Positions 41,709 through 48,628 of a DNA stretch of 64,000 nucleotides are shown in pieces. The notes under the pieces are model-generated. The model searched no databases. It saw only the letters and a program-made list of their open reading frames with translations, and was not told the origin of the DNA. The DNA is taken from contig NZ_JAPEPJ010000002.1 in the NCBI RefSeq assembly GCF_026340255.1, positions 310,001 to 374,000 on the forward strand. The letters run 5' to 3'. The position numbers and the translations under genes are program-made. The first letter of the stretch is position 1. Each line of letters starts with the position of its first letter. This DNA is from Streptomyces sp. NBC_01408 (lineage in GTDB: Bacteria; Actinomycetota; Actinomycetes; Streptomycetales; Streptomycetaceae).

Positions 41709-42178
41709 GCCTGCTCGCCCGCCGCGAGGTAGTGCCTCATCAGGGCCGCGGCCGTCACGACCCCGATGAGGCGTACCCGGTCCGCCCCACCGCCGTGCTC
41801 GACGACGGCGACGAGCGGGACGTGCGTGCGGGCCATGACCGCGGCGATCTGGAGCACTCCCGCGTCCGGGCCGACGTACGGGGGCTTGAAGGTCCGGCGC
41901 GGGAGCCACTCGGAAACCGTCCGGCCCTCCAGTCCCTCGGCGAGCGCGTCCGCGTGCCGCTCGTCGATCACGGCGGCGAGCAGCGGGTCCTCCATCACGT
42001 ACTCGGGCACCAGCTGCCGTACCAGCTGGGAGCCGGGCACGACGGCGTACGGAACCCCGTCGGTGTCGAGCACCAGCAGGGCGGGCAGGTTCTGCTCCGC
42101 CAGCAACCGCACCGCGTCGACCGCGGGGTCGTCGGTGGTCACATGGGGGTAGGGCTCGGCGAGATCACGGGCTGGCAT
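41705..42178 (-). CDS. CBS-pair domain protein
   Basis: A 157-aa protein with two CBS motifs: VDAVRLLAEQNLPALLVLDTDGVPYAVV (about 20-50) and AAVMARTHVPLVAVVEHGGG with VRLIGVVTAAALMRHY (about 112-150). CBS pairs bind adenine nucleotides and regulate transporters and enzymes. The stop overlaps the transporter start by 4 nt, and the pair probably work together. A middle segment, VIDERHADALAEGLEGRTVSEW, separates the motifs. Confidence 0.9.
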   Translation of the reverse strand: MPARDLAEPYPHVTTDDPAVDAVRLLAEQNLPALLVLDTDGVPYAVVPGSQLVRQLVPEYVMEDPLLAAVIDERHADALAEGLEGRTVSEWLPRRTFKPPYVGPDAGVLQIAAVMARTHVPLVAVVEHGGGADRVRLIGVVTAAALMRHYLAAGEQA

Positions 42179-42371
42179 GGTGCTTCTCCTGATCGGGTGT
42201 GTCGCGCGGAACGCGGACGCGGGTCCGGTCTCGATGGCCGTCGTCGGCCGGGATGCCCGCGAGGGTGTACGCCGCCTCCGCCTGCGGGAACCCGGAATAT
42301 CACACCGTCGCCCGGTTCGCCCTCACCCACCGCACGGGCACGGGCACGGGCAAGTACCGATACCGCAATGG

Positions 42372-44276
42372 CTACGTGATGCGTACGGTCTCGCGCACGG
42401 TGACCTGGTCGATGTCGGTGGTGCGTACCGTGATGTTCAGGGTCCACACGCCGGGCATCGGCAGCCGCAGGTCGTACGCGGCCCAATACCCCTTCTGGTT
42501 CTTGAGCTTGGCATCGAGCGGGCCGATTCCCAGTTCGCCCTGGGTGAGGGTCAGGCGGAGTTCGGGAACGGTGGCGAGGCCGCCGTCCGCTGTGTACACG
42601 ACGGCTTCGACCGTGTTCTCGCCGACGCGTCCCGGAGCCAGCGTGATCTGCACCGTGCCGTGACGGTTCGCCGTCCCCATGTCGAAGGGGACGGTAACCA
42701 CCTTCGTCGCCGGCTCCTGCACGGTGGCTGCCGAGGCCATCTCGCCGGCGGCGCGGCCGGGCTGGGTGCCGGTGAGCACGGTGGTGATCACCAGGACCGC
42801 CACGCTGAGTGCCGCTTCGAGCGCCACCGTGCGACGCAGGGCGCGCTGATACCTGTCGCCCGTGACGACAGGCGACTCGGCGCCGTCGCCCGGCTCACCC
42901 CGGGCGGGTGGTGCATCGGACGTGCTTCCGGGGTCTGTTGCCCCTGGGGAAGTCGGCGCGCCGACCGTTTGCACGACCCTCGCCCGCTCAGGTTCTGGCA
43001 CCTTCAGCCTCTCCTCGGCCCGCGGCGCCTCATGGAGGAGGCGGGCGGTCCACCGGCGGGAGAAGGACGCCACCCACAGCACGAGGACCACGGCGGCGAC
43101 CTTCACGACGAGGGTCCTTCCGTACGACGTGCTGGACAGCGCCTCCCATGAACCGACCTGCCTCCACGACTGGTACACCCCGGTACCGACCAGTACGGCC
43201 ACGGCGGTGAAGGCCAGCGTCGAGAAGCGACCGATCGCGGCCACCGGAACGTCTCGACCGTCCGGTGCCCGACGCCGCAGAACGGTCACCAGGGTGATCA
43301 GGCCGCCCAGCCAGACCCCCATGGCCAGGAGGTGCAGCACGGCGACAGGAACGGCCAGGGGCACCTGGATGCCGGCGGAGGCGTGTTCGGCGGCGGCCCA
43401 GGTGAACGCCAGGCCCAGGGCGAGCGCCGCCCCGGCCAGGCGGCCCCGGGCACCGAGGTCCCCCGGCTGCGACCCGTCATCCTGACGGCCGGGTCGTACG
43501 GCCACCCGCCTCAGCAACACCCCGGCAACCGCGAGCAGCACAAGCCGTGCGATCAGTGCGACCCCAGGCCTCCCGGTGACGGTTCGGCCCAGCTGAGACA
43601 GGTCGAACGCCGACGTCAACTGGCCGGCTGTCTCGTACGGTCCGCGCAGCAGCAACAGGGCCACGGTGGACGCCACCAGCGTCGCCCACCCGGCAGCCAG
43701 CAGTCTGCGCACCGGACGAACCGCGCCCGCGGCGGGCCAGCACACGAGGACGAACGCGGCAGTTCCGACGAGGAGAGCGAGACCGCTGTACGCGACGTAG
43801 CGGAAGAAGCCGTACAGGCGGCCGACCACCGTGTGGTCCGATGAGTCGGCCGCCACCACGGCGGCAGTCTCGGAGGGCTTGCCGATGGAGAAGACGAACG
43901 CGCCGGAGATCGGGTGACCGTCGGCGGAGACGACGCGCCAGGCCACCGTGTAGGTCCCCTGGGGCAGCTTCTCGGACAGCTCTACCCGTGCGGTGTTCTC
44001 CTTGCCGTCCACATACTGCGCCGGACGCGGGTTCACCCGCTCGTTGTCAGGCGACAGCACTCTCAGCGAGTCGTCGGAGAAGGTGACGGACTCGGTGAAG
44101 GTGAGTGTGACCTGCTTCGGAGCCGTCTTGAGGACGGTCCCGTCCGCAGGGTCCGAGCCGCCGAGGCCGGCGTGCGCGAAGGCCGGGCCCGCCGCGCCGA
44201 GGATCAGGGCGAACACGGCGGCGACCAGCGCAAGAACGGTCAGTGGCGTCCTTCGGGGAGGCGATCCAGTGTGCAT
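42372..44276 (-). CDS. CopC-CopD fusion copper-handling membrane protein
   Basis: A 634-aa protein from the ATG at 44276. The signal helix (RTPLTVLALVAAVFALILGAAG) ends at AFAHAGLGGSDP, which supplies the N-terminal His copper ligand after cleavage at AFA. The CopC domain continues to FVFSIGKP (with SADGHPISGAF), then about eight CopD helices from RLYGFFRYVAYSGLALLVG on. A cytoplasmic Pro/Glu-rich insert (about 450-500) precedes one more helix and an external YtkA-like domain (GTVQITLAPGRVGENTVEAV, ending VTVRETVRIT). The family imports or buffers copper, for example for oxidases. No copper regulator is adjacent. Confidence 0.9.
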   Translation of the reverse strand: MHTGSPPRRTPLTVLALVAAVFALILGAAGPAFAHAGLGGSDPADGTVLKTAPKQVTLTFTESVTFSDDSLRVLSPDNERVNPRPAQYVDGKENTARVELSEKLPQGTYTVAWRVVSADGHPISGAFVFSIGKPSETAAVVAADSSDHTVVGRLYGFFRYVAYSGLALLVGTAAFVLVCWPAAGAVRPVRRLLAAGWATLVASTVALLLLRGPYETAGQLTSAFDLSQLGRTVTGRPGVALIARLVLLAVAGVLLRRVAVRPGRQDDGSQPGDLGARGRLAGAALALGLAFTWAAAEHASAGIQVPLAVPVAVLHLLAMGVWLGGLITLVTVLRRRAPDGRDVPVAAIGRFSTLAFTAVAVLVGTGVYQSWRQVGSWEALSSTSYGRTLVVKVAAVVLVLWVASFSRRWTARLLHEAPRAEERLKVPEPERARVVQTVGAPTSPGATDPGSTSDAPPARGEPGDGAESPVVTGDRYQRALRRTVALEAALSVAVLVITTVLTGTQPGRAAGEMASAATVQEPATKVVTVPFDMGTANRHGTVQITLAPGRVGENTVEAVVYTADGGLATVPELRLTLTQGELGIGPLDAKLKNQKGYWAAYDLRLPMPGVWTLNITVRTTDIDQVTVRETVRIT

Positions 44277-44804
44277 GAAGAGGCAGTCTCCGGAGTGGCG
44301 GTCGTCAGCGGCGGCACCGCCGCCCGGGCCCCGGTCGGGCGGGGCAGCAGTCGGACGGTGTCGCTCACCCGGGGCGACAGGACGGACTCTGGCGGGGCTG
44401 GGACTCATGGCGAGATGTGGACGATAGTGCGGTCGGCCCGGGGACGGCGCTGCTTGCGCAACTTCGGCTAAAGCACGCTGCAGAACGTCGACTCGGGGCA
44501 CTTTCCCTGTATCCATCAGAGGTTCGAGCTGCGCCGCCTCCACCCGCCCCGGCTCTGCCCGCCACCGGCTCCCGAACCCGGGAAACCGCAGCTGAGCCAT
44601 CCGGTGGATTCTCGGTGGCTCGTGGTCCGGCGCCGAGGACGGCGTACGGACGGTGGCACACTGGGCGAGTGGCGCCGCTTGCGCCGCCGTGCGATGCGAA
44701 CCGCCGCCCCGGGCCGTACCGGGGGGGTGCACACTCGACGGCGTCCTCATCCACCGGTACCCGCGACAGCTCGTGGTGAGGACTTGCCAGAGGACGTGAG
44801 GACG
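44277..44804. other. 528-bp divergent intergenic region
   Basis: This lies between the CopC-CopD gene (leftward) and the kinase gene (rightward). Open frames are present on both strands, but they are Arg/Pro-rich with no recognisable domain or ribosome site, so I do not call a gene. It must hold two divergent promoters; I could not fix either with confidence. A C/G homopolymer-like run GGGGGGG is near 44720. Confidence 0.5.
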
Positions 44805-46169
44805 ATGTCACCGTCGAATCCTTCCGGCGCTTCGACGCGCGTACGGATGTTGGCCCGGCTGGCGTTGGTCTGCGCACTGGGCGCGGTGGCGGCGTTGATC
44901 GCTGCGAGCGGCCGGGGCGGCCTGTTCATCCTCGCGGTCGGGGCGGCCGGCGCTGTGCTCACGGCCATGGGTACGTGGTGGGTGCTGGCCCATCGTGGGG
45001 CGGTGCGGGCGGCCGGGGCCGTGCTCATGGTGGGCGCACCGGTGGCCATCCTGGTCGCGTACGCCCTGGCGGATCTGTGGCCCGTGGCGCTGACCGCCAT
45101 CGCGCTGTGGGGCGCCGCCGTGGTGTGCGCGGGGTCGGCGCTGCGCGCAGTACGGGAACCCCACGGCATGCAGGCGGTGGCCTGCGCCCTCCCCCGGCAT
45201 CCGGTGCTGATCATGAACCCGAAGTCCGGCGGTGGCAAGGTCGGCCGTTTCGGCCTGGTCGAGAAGGCCGAGGCGCTGGGCGCTCGGGTCGTGCTGTTGG
45301 ATACGACGGCCAGGACGGACGTCGCCGCGCTCGCCCGTCAGGCGGTGGCCGAGGGCGCGGACCTGCTCGGGGTGGCGGGCGGCGACGGAACCCAGGCCCG
45401 GGTGGCCGAAGTGGCGGCCGAGCACGACCTGCCGTTCCTGGTGGTCTCCGCAGGCACCAGGAACCACTTCGCCAGGGATCTCGGTCTGGACCGCGACGAC
45501 CCGGCCGCGTGCCTGGAAGCGCTGGCCGACGGGGAGGAACTCAGGGTCGACCTGGGCGTCGTGGGCGGCTACGCCTTCGTCAATACGGCCTCGTTCGGCG
45601 TCTACGCGGAGGTCGTACAGCGCCCGGACTACCGGGATGCCAAGGCGGATGCGGCCCTGGACGCAATGCCCGACCTCCTGCTCGGGTACGCCGGTCACAC
45701 GCTCGACGCGGTGACGGACGATGCGCGGCTGGAGTCCCAGCAGGCGCTGCTGGTCAGCAACAACCCTTACGCCACCCCCGAACCGATGGCCGCGGGCGGC
45801 CGCAGACCCCGGCTCGACGGCGGAGTGCTGGGTGTCGTCGGAATCCGGGTGAACAACGCTGCCCAAGCGGCCGACGTCGCGCTCCGAGGTGCCAGGGCGG
45901 CCGGACTACAGGTGCTGACCTCCCAGCGGATCAGCATCAGCTCGGGCACGGAGAGCATTCCGGTCGCCGTCGACGGAGAGGCGCTGACCATGCCCGCCCC
46001 CGTCGTCTGCGCCGTCCGCCCGGGCGCGCTGCGCGTACTCGTACCCAAGGTTCGTCCGGGGTCTCCGGCGTCCCTCCCGCCCGTGCGCTGGCGTGAGGTC
46101 GTCAGCCTGGCCTTCAGCCGGCCGCGACCGGCAGCGGAGGACCGGCACGGCGCGGCGCGTGCCTCGTGA
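44805..46169 (+). CDS. Diacylglycerol/sphingosine kinase-like protein with N-terminal membrane region
   Basis: A 454-aa protein; the ATG at 44805 has GAGG upstream. Residues 15-115 hold about four hydrophobic helices, then a DAGK catalytic domain: nucleotide-loop region NPKSGGGK (138-145), GVAGGDGTQARVAEV (GGDGT 192-196) and VSAGTRNHFARDLGLDRDD, ending with VPVAVDGEALT. This matches the YegS/LCB5 family, which phosphorylates lipid hydroxyl groups, with an extra membrane anchor. The substrate could be diacylglycerol or another membrane lipid. The anchored form is common in actinobacteria. Confidence 0.88.
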   Translation: MSPSNPSGASTRVRMLARLALVCALGAVAALIAASGRGGLFILAVGAAGAVLTAMGTWWVLAHRGAVRAAGAVLMVGAPVAILVAYALADLWPVALTAIALWGAAVVCAGSALRAVREPHGMQAVACALPRHPVLIMNPKSGGGKVGRFGLVEKAEALGARVVLLDTTARTDVAALARQAVAEGADLLGVAGGDGTQARVAEVAAEHDLPFLVVSAGTRNHFARDLGLDRDDPAACLEALADGEELRVDLGVVGGYAFVNTASFGVYAEVVQRPDYRDAKADAALDAMPDLLLGYAGHTLDAVTDDARLESQQALLVSNNPYATPEPMAAGGRRPRLDGGVLGVVGIRVNNAAQAADVALRGARAAGLQVLTSQRISISSGTESIPVAVDGEALTMPAPVVCAVRPGALRVLVPKVRPGSPASLPPVRWREVVSLAFSRPRPAAEDRHGAARAS

Positions 46170-46257
46170 CTCCCGGCGCACATGCCCGGCCTGCCGCGCG
46201 GCGTCACAATGAGCCTTGTCCGGTGTTCCCGCTGTTCGTAGCGGATTGGAGACATCC

Positions 46258-46491
46258 GTGAAGGACCTCAAGTTTGAGCAGAAGAGTTCCCTGTCCCGCC
46301 TCGAGGCGGCTGATCAGCTCTCCGCGCTCGCGGAGGCGCTCAGGCACGGCGGCTCGGCCGAACTGGAACTCGGCCCCGGGAAGCTGACCATGCGGGTCCC
46401 CGACGAACTCCGCACCGAGATCGAGGTCGAGGTCGAGGACGGTGAGATCGAGCTGGAGATCGAACTCAAGTGGCCTATCGCGCAAACCTAG
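46258..46491 (+). CDS. Amphi-Trp domain protein
   Basis: A 77-aa protein from the GTG at 46258 with GGAG 9 nt upstream. KDLKFEQKSSLSRLEAADQL then SALAEALRHGGSAELELGPG and RTEIEVEVEDGEIELEIELK with terminal W match the amphi-Trp domain, a short alternating acidic/hydrophobic strand repeat ending at a conserved Trp. Its function is not established; it is found alone or in small operons. The 3' end overlaps the next gene by 22 nt, so that gene is probably translated by coupling. Confidence 0.8.
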   Translation: MKDLKFEQKSSLSRLEAADQLSALAEALRHGGSAELELGPGKLTMRVPDELRTEIEVEVEDGEIELEIELKWPIAQT

Positions 46492-46982
46492 GGTCTGATC
46501 CGGGAGGGCGGGCGACAGCCCGTGCCGACTACACCGGCGCCGTCTACGGCTCGCTGCTTGCCGCCTCCGTGGTGGTCGGTGCCGGAACGCTCGGCTCGTT
46601 CCCTCGGCTGAAACTCGTCCTGCTGCTGCTGTGCACCGGCGTGGTGTTCTGGGCCGCACACGTGTTCGCCCGCCTTTTCGGGGCCCGCATGGTGCAGCAC
46701 TTGAGCTGGCGCGTGGTCCGCGGTACAGCCAGGGAAGAACGCCCGATCATCGAGGCGGCCGTCCCACCGGCCGTCGCCGCGGCCATCAGCCCGCTCTTCG
46801 GACTGGATACCCAAGGGATGGCTTGGCTGGCACTCGCGGTCGCTCTGGCCGGCCAGGTCGGCTGGGCAACCGTGGCTGCCAGCCGCGCCGGCGCCTCGGG
46901 CGGCCTGATGGTGATCGCCGGTGGGATGAACCTCTTCCTCGGGTTGATCATCGTGGGTCTCAAGGTCGCGCTTCAGCACTGA
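46470..46982 (+). CDS. Hypothetical membrane protein coupled to amphi-Trp gene
   Basis: A 170-aa protein from the GTG at 46470, inside the end of the amphi-Trp gene. Helices are YGSLLAASVVVGAGTLGSF, KLVLLLLCTGVVFWAAHVFA, AAVPPAVAAAISPLFGL, WLALAVALAGQVGWATVAAS and GLMVIAGGMNLFLGLIIVGL. HVFARLFGARM between helices is a likely cytoplasmic loop. I do not recognise the family. The 22-nt overlap implies that the small partner and the membrane protein are made together. A hairpin follows the stop. Confidence 0.7.
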   Translation: MAYRANLGSDPGGRATARADYTGAVYGSLLAASVVVGAGTLGSFPRLKLVLLLLCTGVVFWAAHVFARLFGARMVQHLSWRVVRGTAREERPIIEAAVPPAVAAAISPLFGLDTQGMAWLALAVALAGQVGWATVAASRAGASGGLMVIAGGMNLFLGLIIVGLKVALQH

Positions 46983-46987
46983 GGACC

Positions 46988-47009
46988 CGCCGCCGCTACT
47001 GCGGCGGCG
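46988..47009. terminator. Bidirectional terminator
   Basis: CGCCGCCGC (46988-46996), loop TACT, arm 47001-47009. It lies between the converging membrane-protein gene (+) and DoxX gene (-), overlapping the last codons of the latter. Confidence 0.65.
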
Positions 47010-47427
47010 TACGGTAGCCCGCGGCGAGCCGGGCGAGGGCTACGGCGGCAAGGAGAAGTCCGAAGTCACGGAGCGCGATGTCGTAGTAGCCGGGGATGCT
47101 CAGCAGGTTGACGATGATGCCGGCGAGCCATGCGGCGACCAGCCAGCCGCCGAAGCGGGGAGCGACGGCGACGACGAGGCCTGCGACGATCTCGATCGCG
47201 CCCACCGCGTACATGGCACTCTGGGCGCTTCCGGGGACGATGTCGTCGATCCAGGGTGCGAGGTAGACCGGCCAGTCCACGAGCAGGTTGGTGAACTTGT
47301 CCAGTCCGAACAGGATCGGCGCGACGGTGAAGCCCGTGCGCAGGATCAGGAAGGCCTGGTAGCCCGGGTCGGCCAGGGCTGCCCGCCCGGGGCGGCGGGC
47401 GGAGGTGGTGTGAGTCAGGAACGGCAT
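46996..47427 (-). CDS. DoxX family membrane protein
   Basis: A 143-aa protein with a strong GAAGGAGGG ribosome site. Four helices: FLILRTGFTVAPILFGLDKF, the stretch beginning APWIDDIVPGSAQSAMYAVG, then EIVAGLVVAVAPRFGGWLVAAWLAG and DFGLLLAAVALARLAAGY. Short helices, a GAIEIVAGL block and the final R/K match DoxX/DUF417. These proteins are associated with oxidative or sulfur stress. It is divergently transcribed from a cysteine-rich regulator 94 nt away, which probably controls it. Confidence 0.82.
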   Translation of the reverse strand: MPFLTHTTSARRPGRAALADPGYQAFLILRTGFTVAPILFGLDKFTNLLVDWPVYLAPWIDDIVPGSAQSAMYAVGAIEIVAGLVVAVAPRFGGWLVAAWLAGIIVNLLSIPGYYDIALRDFGLLLAAVALARLAAGYRTPPQ

Positions 47428-47463
47428 GACGCCCTCCTTCTATACACAACTTTCACTTTCGAT

Positions 47464-47479
47464 AGAAGCACTCGCTTCT
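47464..47479. promoter_or_regulatory. Palindrome in the DoxX/regulator divergent promoter region
   Basis: AGAAGC-actc-GCTTCT is a perfect inverted repeat in the AT-rich 94-bp gap. It lies near a TTGACG-like -35 for leftward transcription (GACG at about 47485-47488 when read on the minus strand). It is a likely binding site for the adjacent HTH regulator. Confidence 0.5.
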
Positions 47480-47521
47480 TCTTTCGTCAATGAATGTGGG
47501 TTTTAGAATGGAGGCGTGGAC

Positions 47522-48199
47522 ATGGACCCGGCGAAGGAAGCACATGACGTCTCGGCCCTCGCTGCGCTCGCCGAGCCGACCCGTAGGCGGCTGTACGAGC
47601 ACGTGATGCGTCAGGCCGAGCCGGTCAGCCGCGAGCAGGCGGCATCAGCCCTGGGCCTCGCGCGGCAGACCGCGGCGTTCCACCTGGACCGGCTGGCCGA
47701 GGCTTCCCTGCTCGACGTGGTCTACGAACGGCGCAGCGGCCGCACGGGGCCGGGGGCCGGCAGGCCCGCGAAGCTCTACCGGCGCCCGGACAGGGAGATC
47801 ACCGTCAGTGTGCCGGCGCGGCGCTACGAGCTCGCCGCCGAGCTGCTCGCCCAAGCCGTTCAGGACTCCGAGGCGACGGGTGAGGCGGTACGGGCCGTGC
47901 TGCACCGCAAGGCCCACGACATGGGCAAGGAGATGGGCAAGGAGATGGGCGGCAAGGGTGGTGTCGACCTGACCGGCCTGCTGGAGAGCTGTGGGTTCGA
48001 ACCGCGGCGCGAGGGCACTTCCGTCGCCCTCCTCAACTGCCCGTTCCACAGTCTGGCCCGCCGGCACACCGACACCGTCTGCGGAATGAACCTCCACCTC
48101 CTGCGCGGAGTGCTCACGGGCATGGGCGACAGCACCTACACCGCGCGCCTGGCTCCCGCCCAAGGCCGCTGCTGCGTCCGTCTGGAGGCTGCCGGCTGA
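47522..48199 (+). CDS. Cysteine-containing winged-helix regulator (SufR/ArsR-like)
   Basis: A 225-aa protein; the ATG at 47522 is 7 nt from GGAGG, better than the GTG 6 nt before it. The winged helix (about 10-80) reads LAALAEPTRRRLYEHVMRQA, then REQAASALGLARQTAAFHLDRL, where the recognition helix ends. The C-terminal half has Cys157, Cys173 (LNCPFHSLARR), Cys187 (DTVCGMN) and Cys217-Cys218 (GRCCVR), a set like the Fe-S ligands of SufR-type regulators though with different last spacing. An Fe-S or redox sensor is inferred. A Lys/Gly/Met run (MGKEMGKEMGGKGG) lies between the domains. Confidence 0.82.
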   Translation: MDPAKEAHDVSALAALAEPTRRRLYEHVMRQAEPVSREQAASALGLARQTAAFHLDRLAEASLLDVVYERRSGRTGPGAGRPAKLYRRPDREITVSVPARRYELAAELLAQAVQDSEATGEAVRAVLHRKAHDMGKEMGKEMGGKGGVDLTGLLESCGFEPRREGTSVALLNCPFHSLARRHTDTVCGMNLHLLRGVLTGMGDSTYTARLAPAQGRCCVRLEAAG

Positions 48200-48289
48200 C
48201 AGCCCGGCACTTCCGCCGCCCGATTGGTTTCGCGTACGAATACCCGCCGCACGAAGTGGCCGGCGTTCGTGGAATCGACCTACATCCGC

Positions 48290-48319
48290 TTGACCGATGA
48301 ACCTGCGGCGACGTAGCTT
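48290..48319 (+). promoter_or_regulatory. Candidate vegetative promoter before the leader ORF and xdh operon
   Basis: TTGACC (48290-48295), an 18-bp spacer, and TAGCTT (48314-48319) fit a housekeeping sigma factor promoter. Transcription would start near 48326 and read the 25-codon ORF and then the xdhABC genes. Confidence 0.45.
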
Positions 48320-48362
48320 CGACCGCACCGACTCGCGAGCTACTGGAAGGAGGCGAAGCCGG

Positions 48363-48440
48363 ATGTTCACCATCTCCGCACTGCTTCGCCTCGCACACCA
48401 GATCGCCTGGGCTCCCGGTCGTGTAGCACACGGCTGCTGA
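48363..48440 (+). CDS. Putative 25-aa leader peptide upstream of xdh genes
   Basis: A small ORF, ATG at 48363, encodes MFTISALLRLAHQIAWAPGR followed by VAHGC and a TGA. It is preceded by an excellent ribosome site, GGAAGGAGG, and by a candidate promoter 40 nt upstream. It is too short for a domain call; the N-terminal half is hydrophobic/amphipathic. The remaining gap to xdhA (48441-48628) also holds an 18-codon ORF (48579-48635) that overlaps the xdhA start. A regulatory leader or a true small peptide are both possible. Confidence 0.4.
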   Translation: MFTISALLRLAHQIAWAPGRVAHGC

Positions 48441-48628
48441 GCAGCCCCCTTCCCGGCGTGCCCGATCGCGGCCCCGGCACCCTTCCCCTCTCTGTCACCA
48501 CCTACGGCACATCGTTGCGTGTCGATTTGTCGCGCTCTGGGTTATCGAGCTGCGACCACGAAAGAGAAAGCTCCTGAAATGGCGACTTGGACAGTCACAT
48601 CGACCGCGCGCCGAAATGCGAGCGCGCC

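Noticed and set aside
42179..42371. A plus-strand frame through the gap before the CopC-CopD gene, beginning near 42199
   Set aside because: No ribosome site or domain; it then runs antisense through the real gene.
44277..44804. An N-terminal extension of the kinase gene back to 44604, and an opposite-strand extension of the CopC-CopD gene to 44750
   Set aside because: Both extensions are Arg/Pro-rich without domains, and the chosen starts have ribosome sites or a proper signal peptide directly after them.
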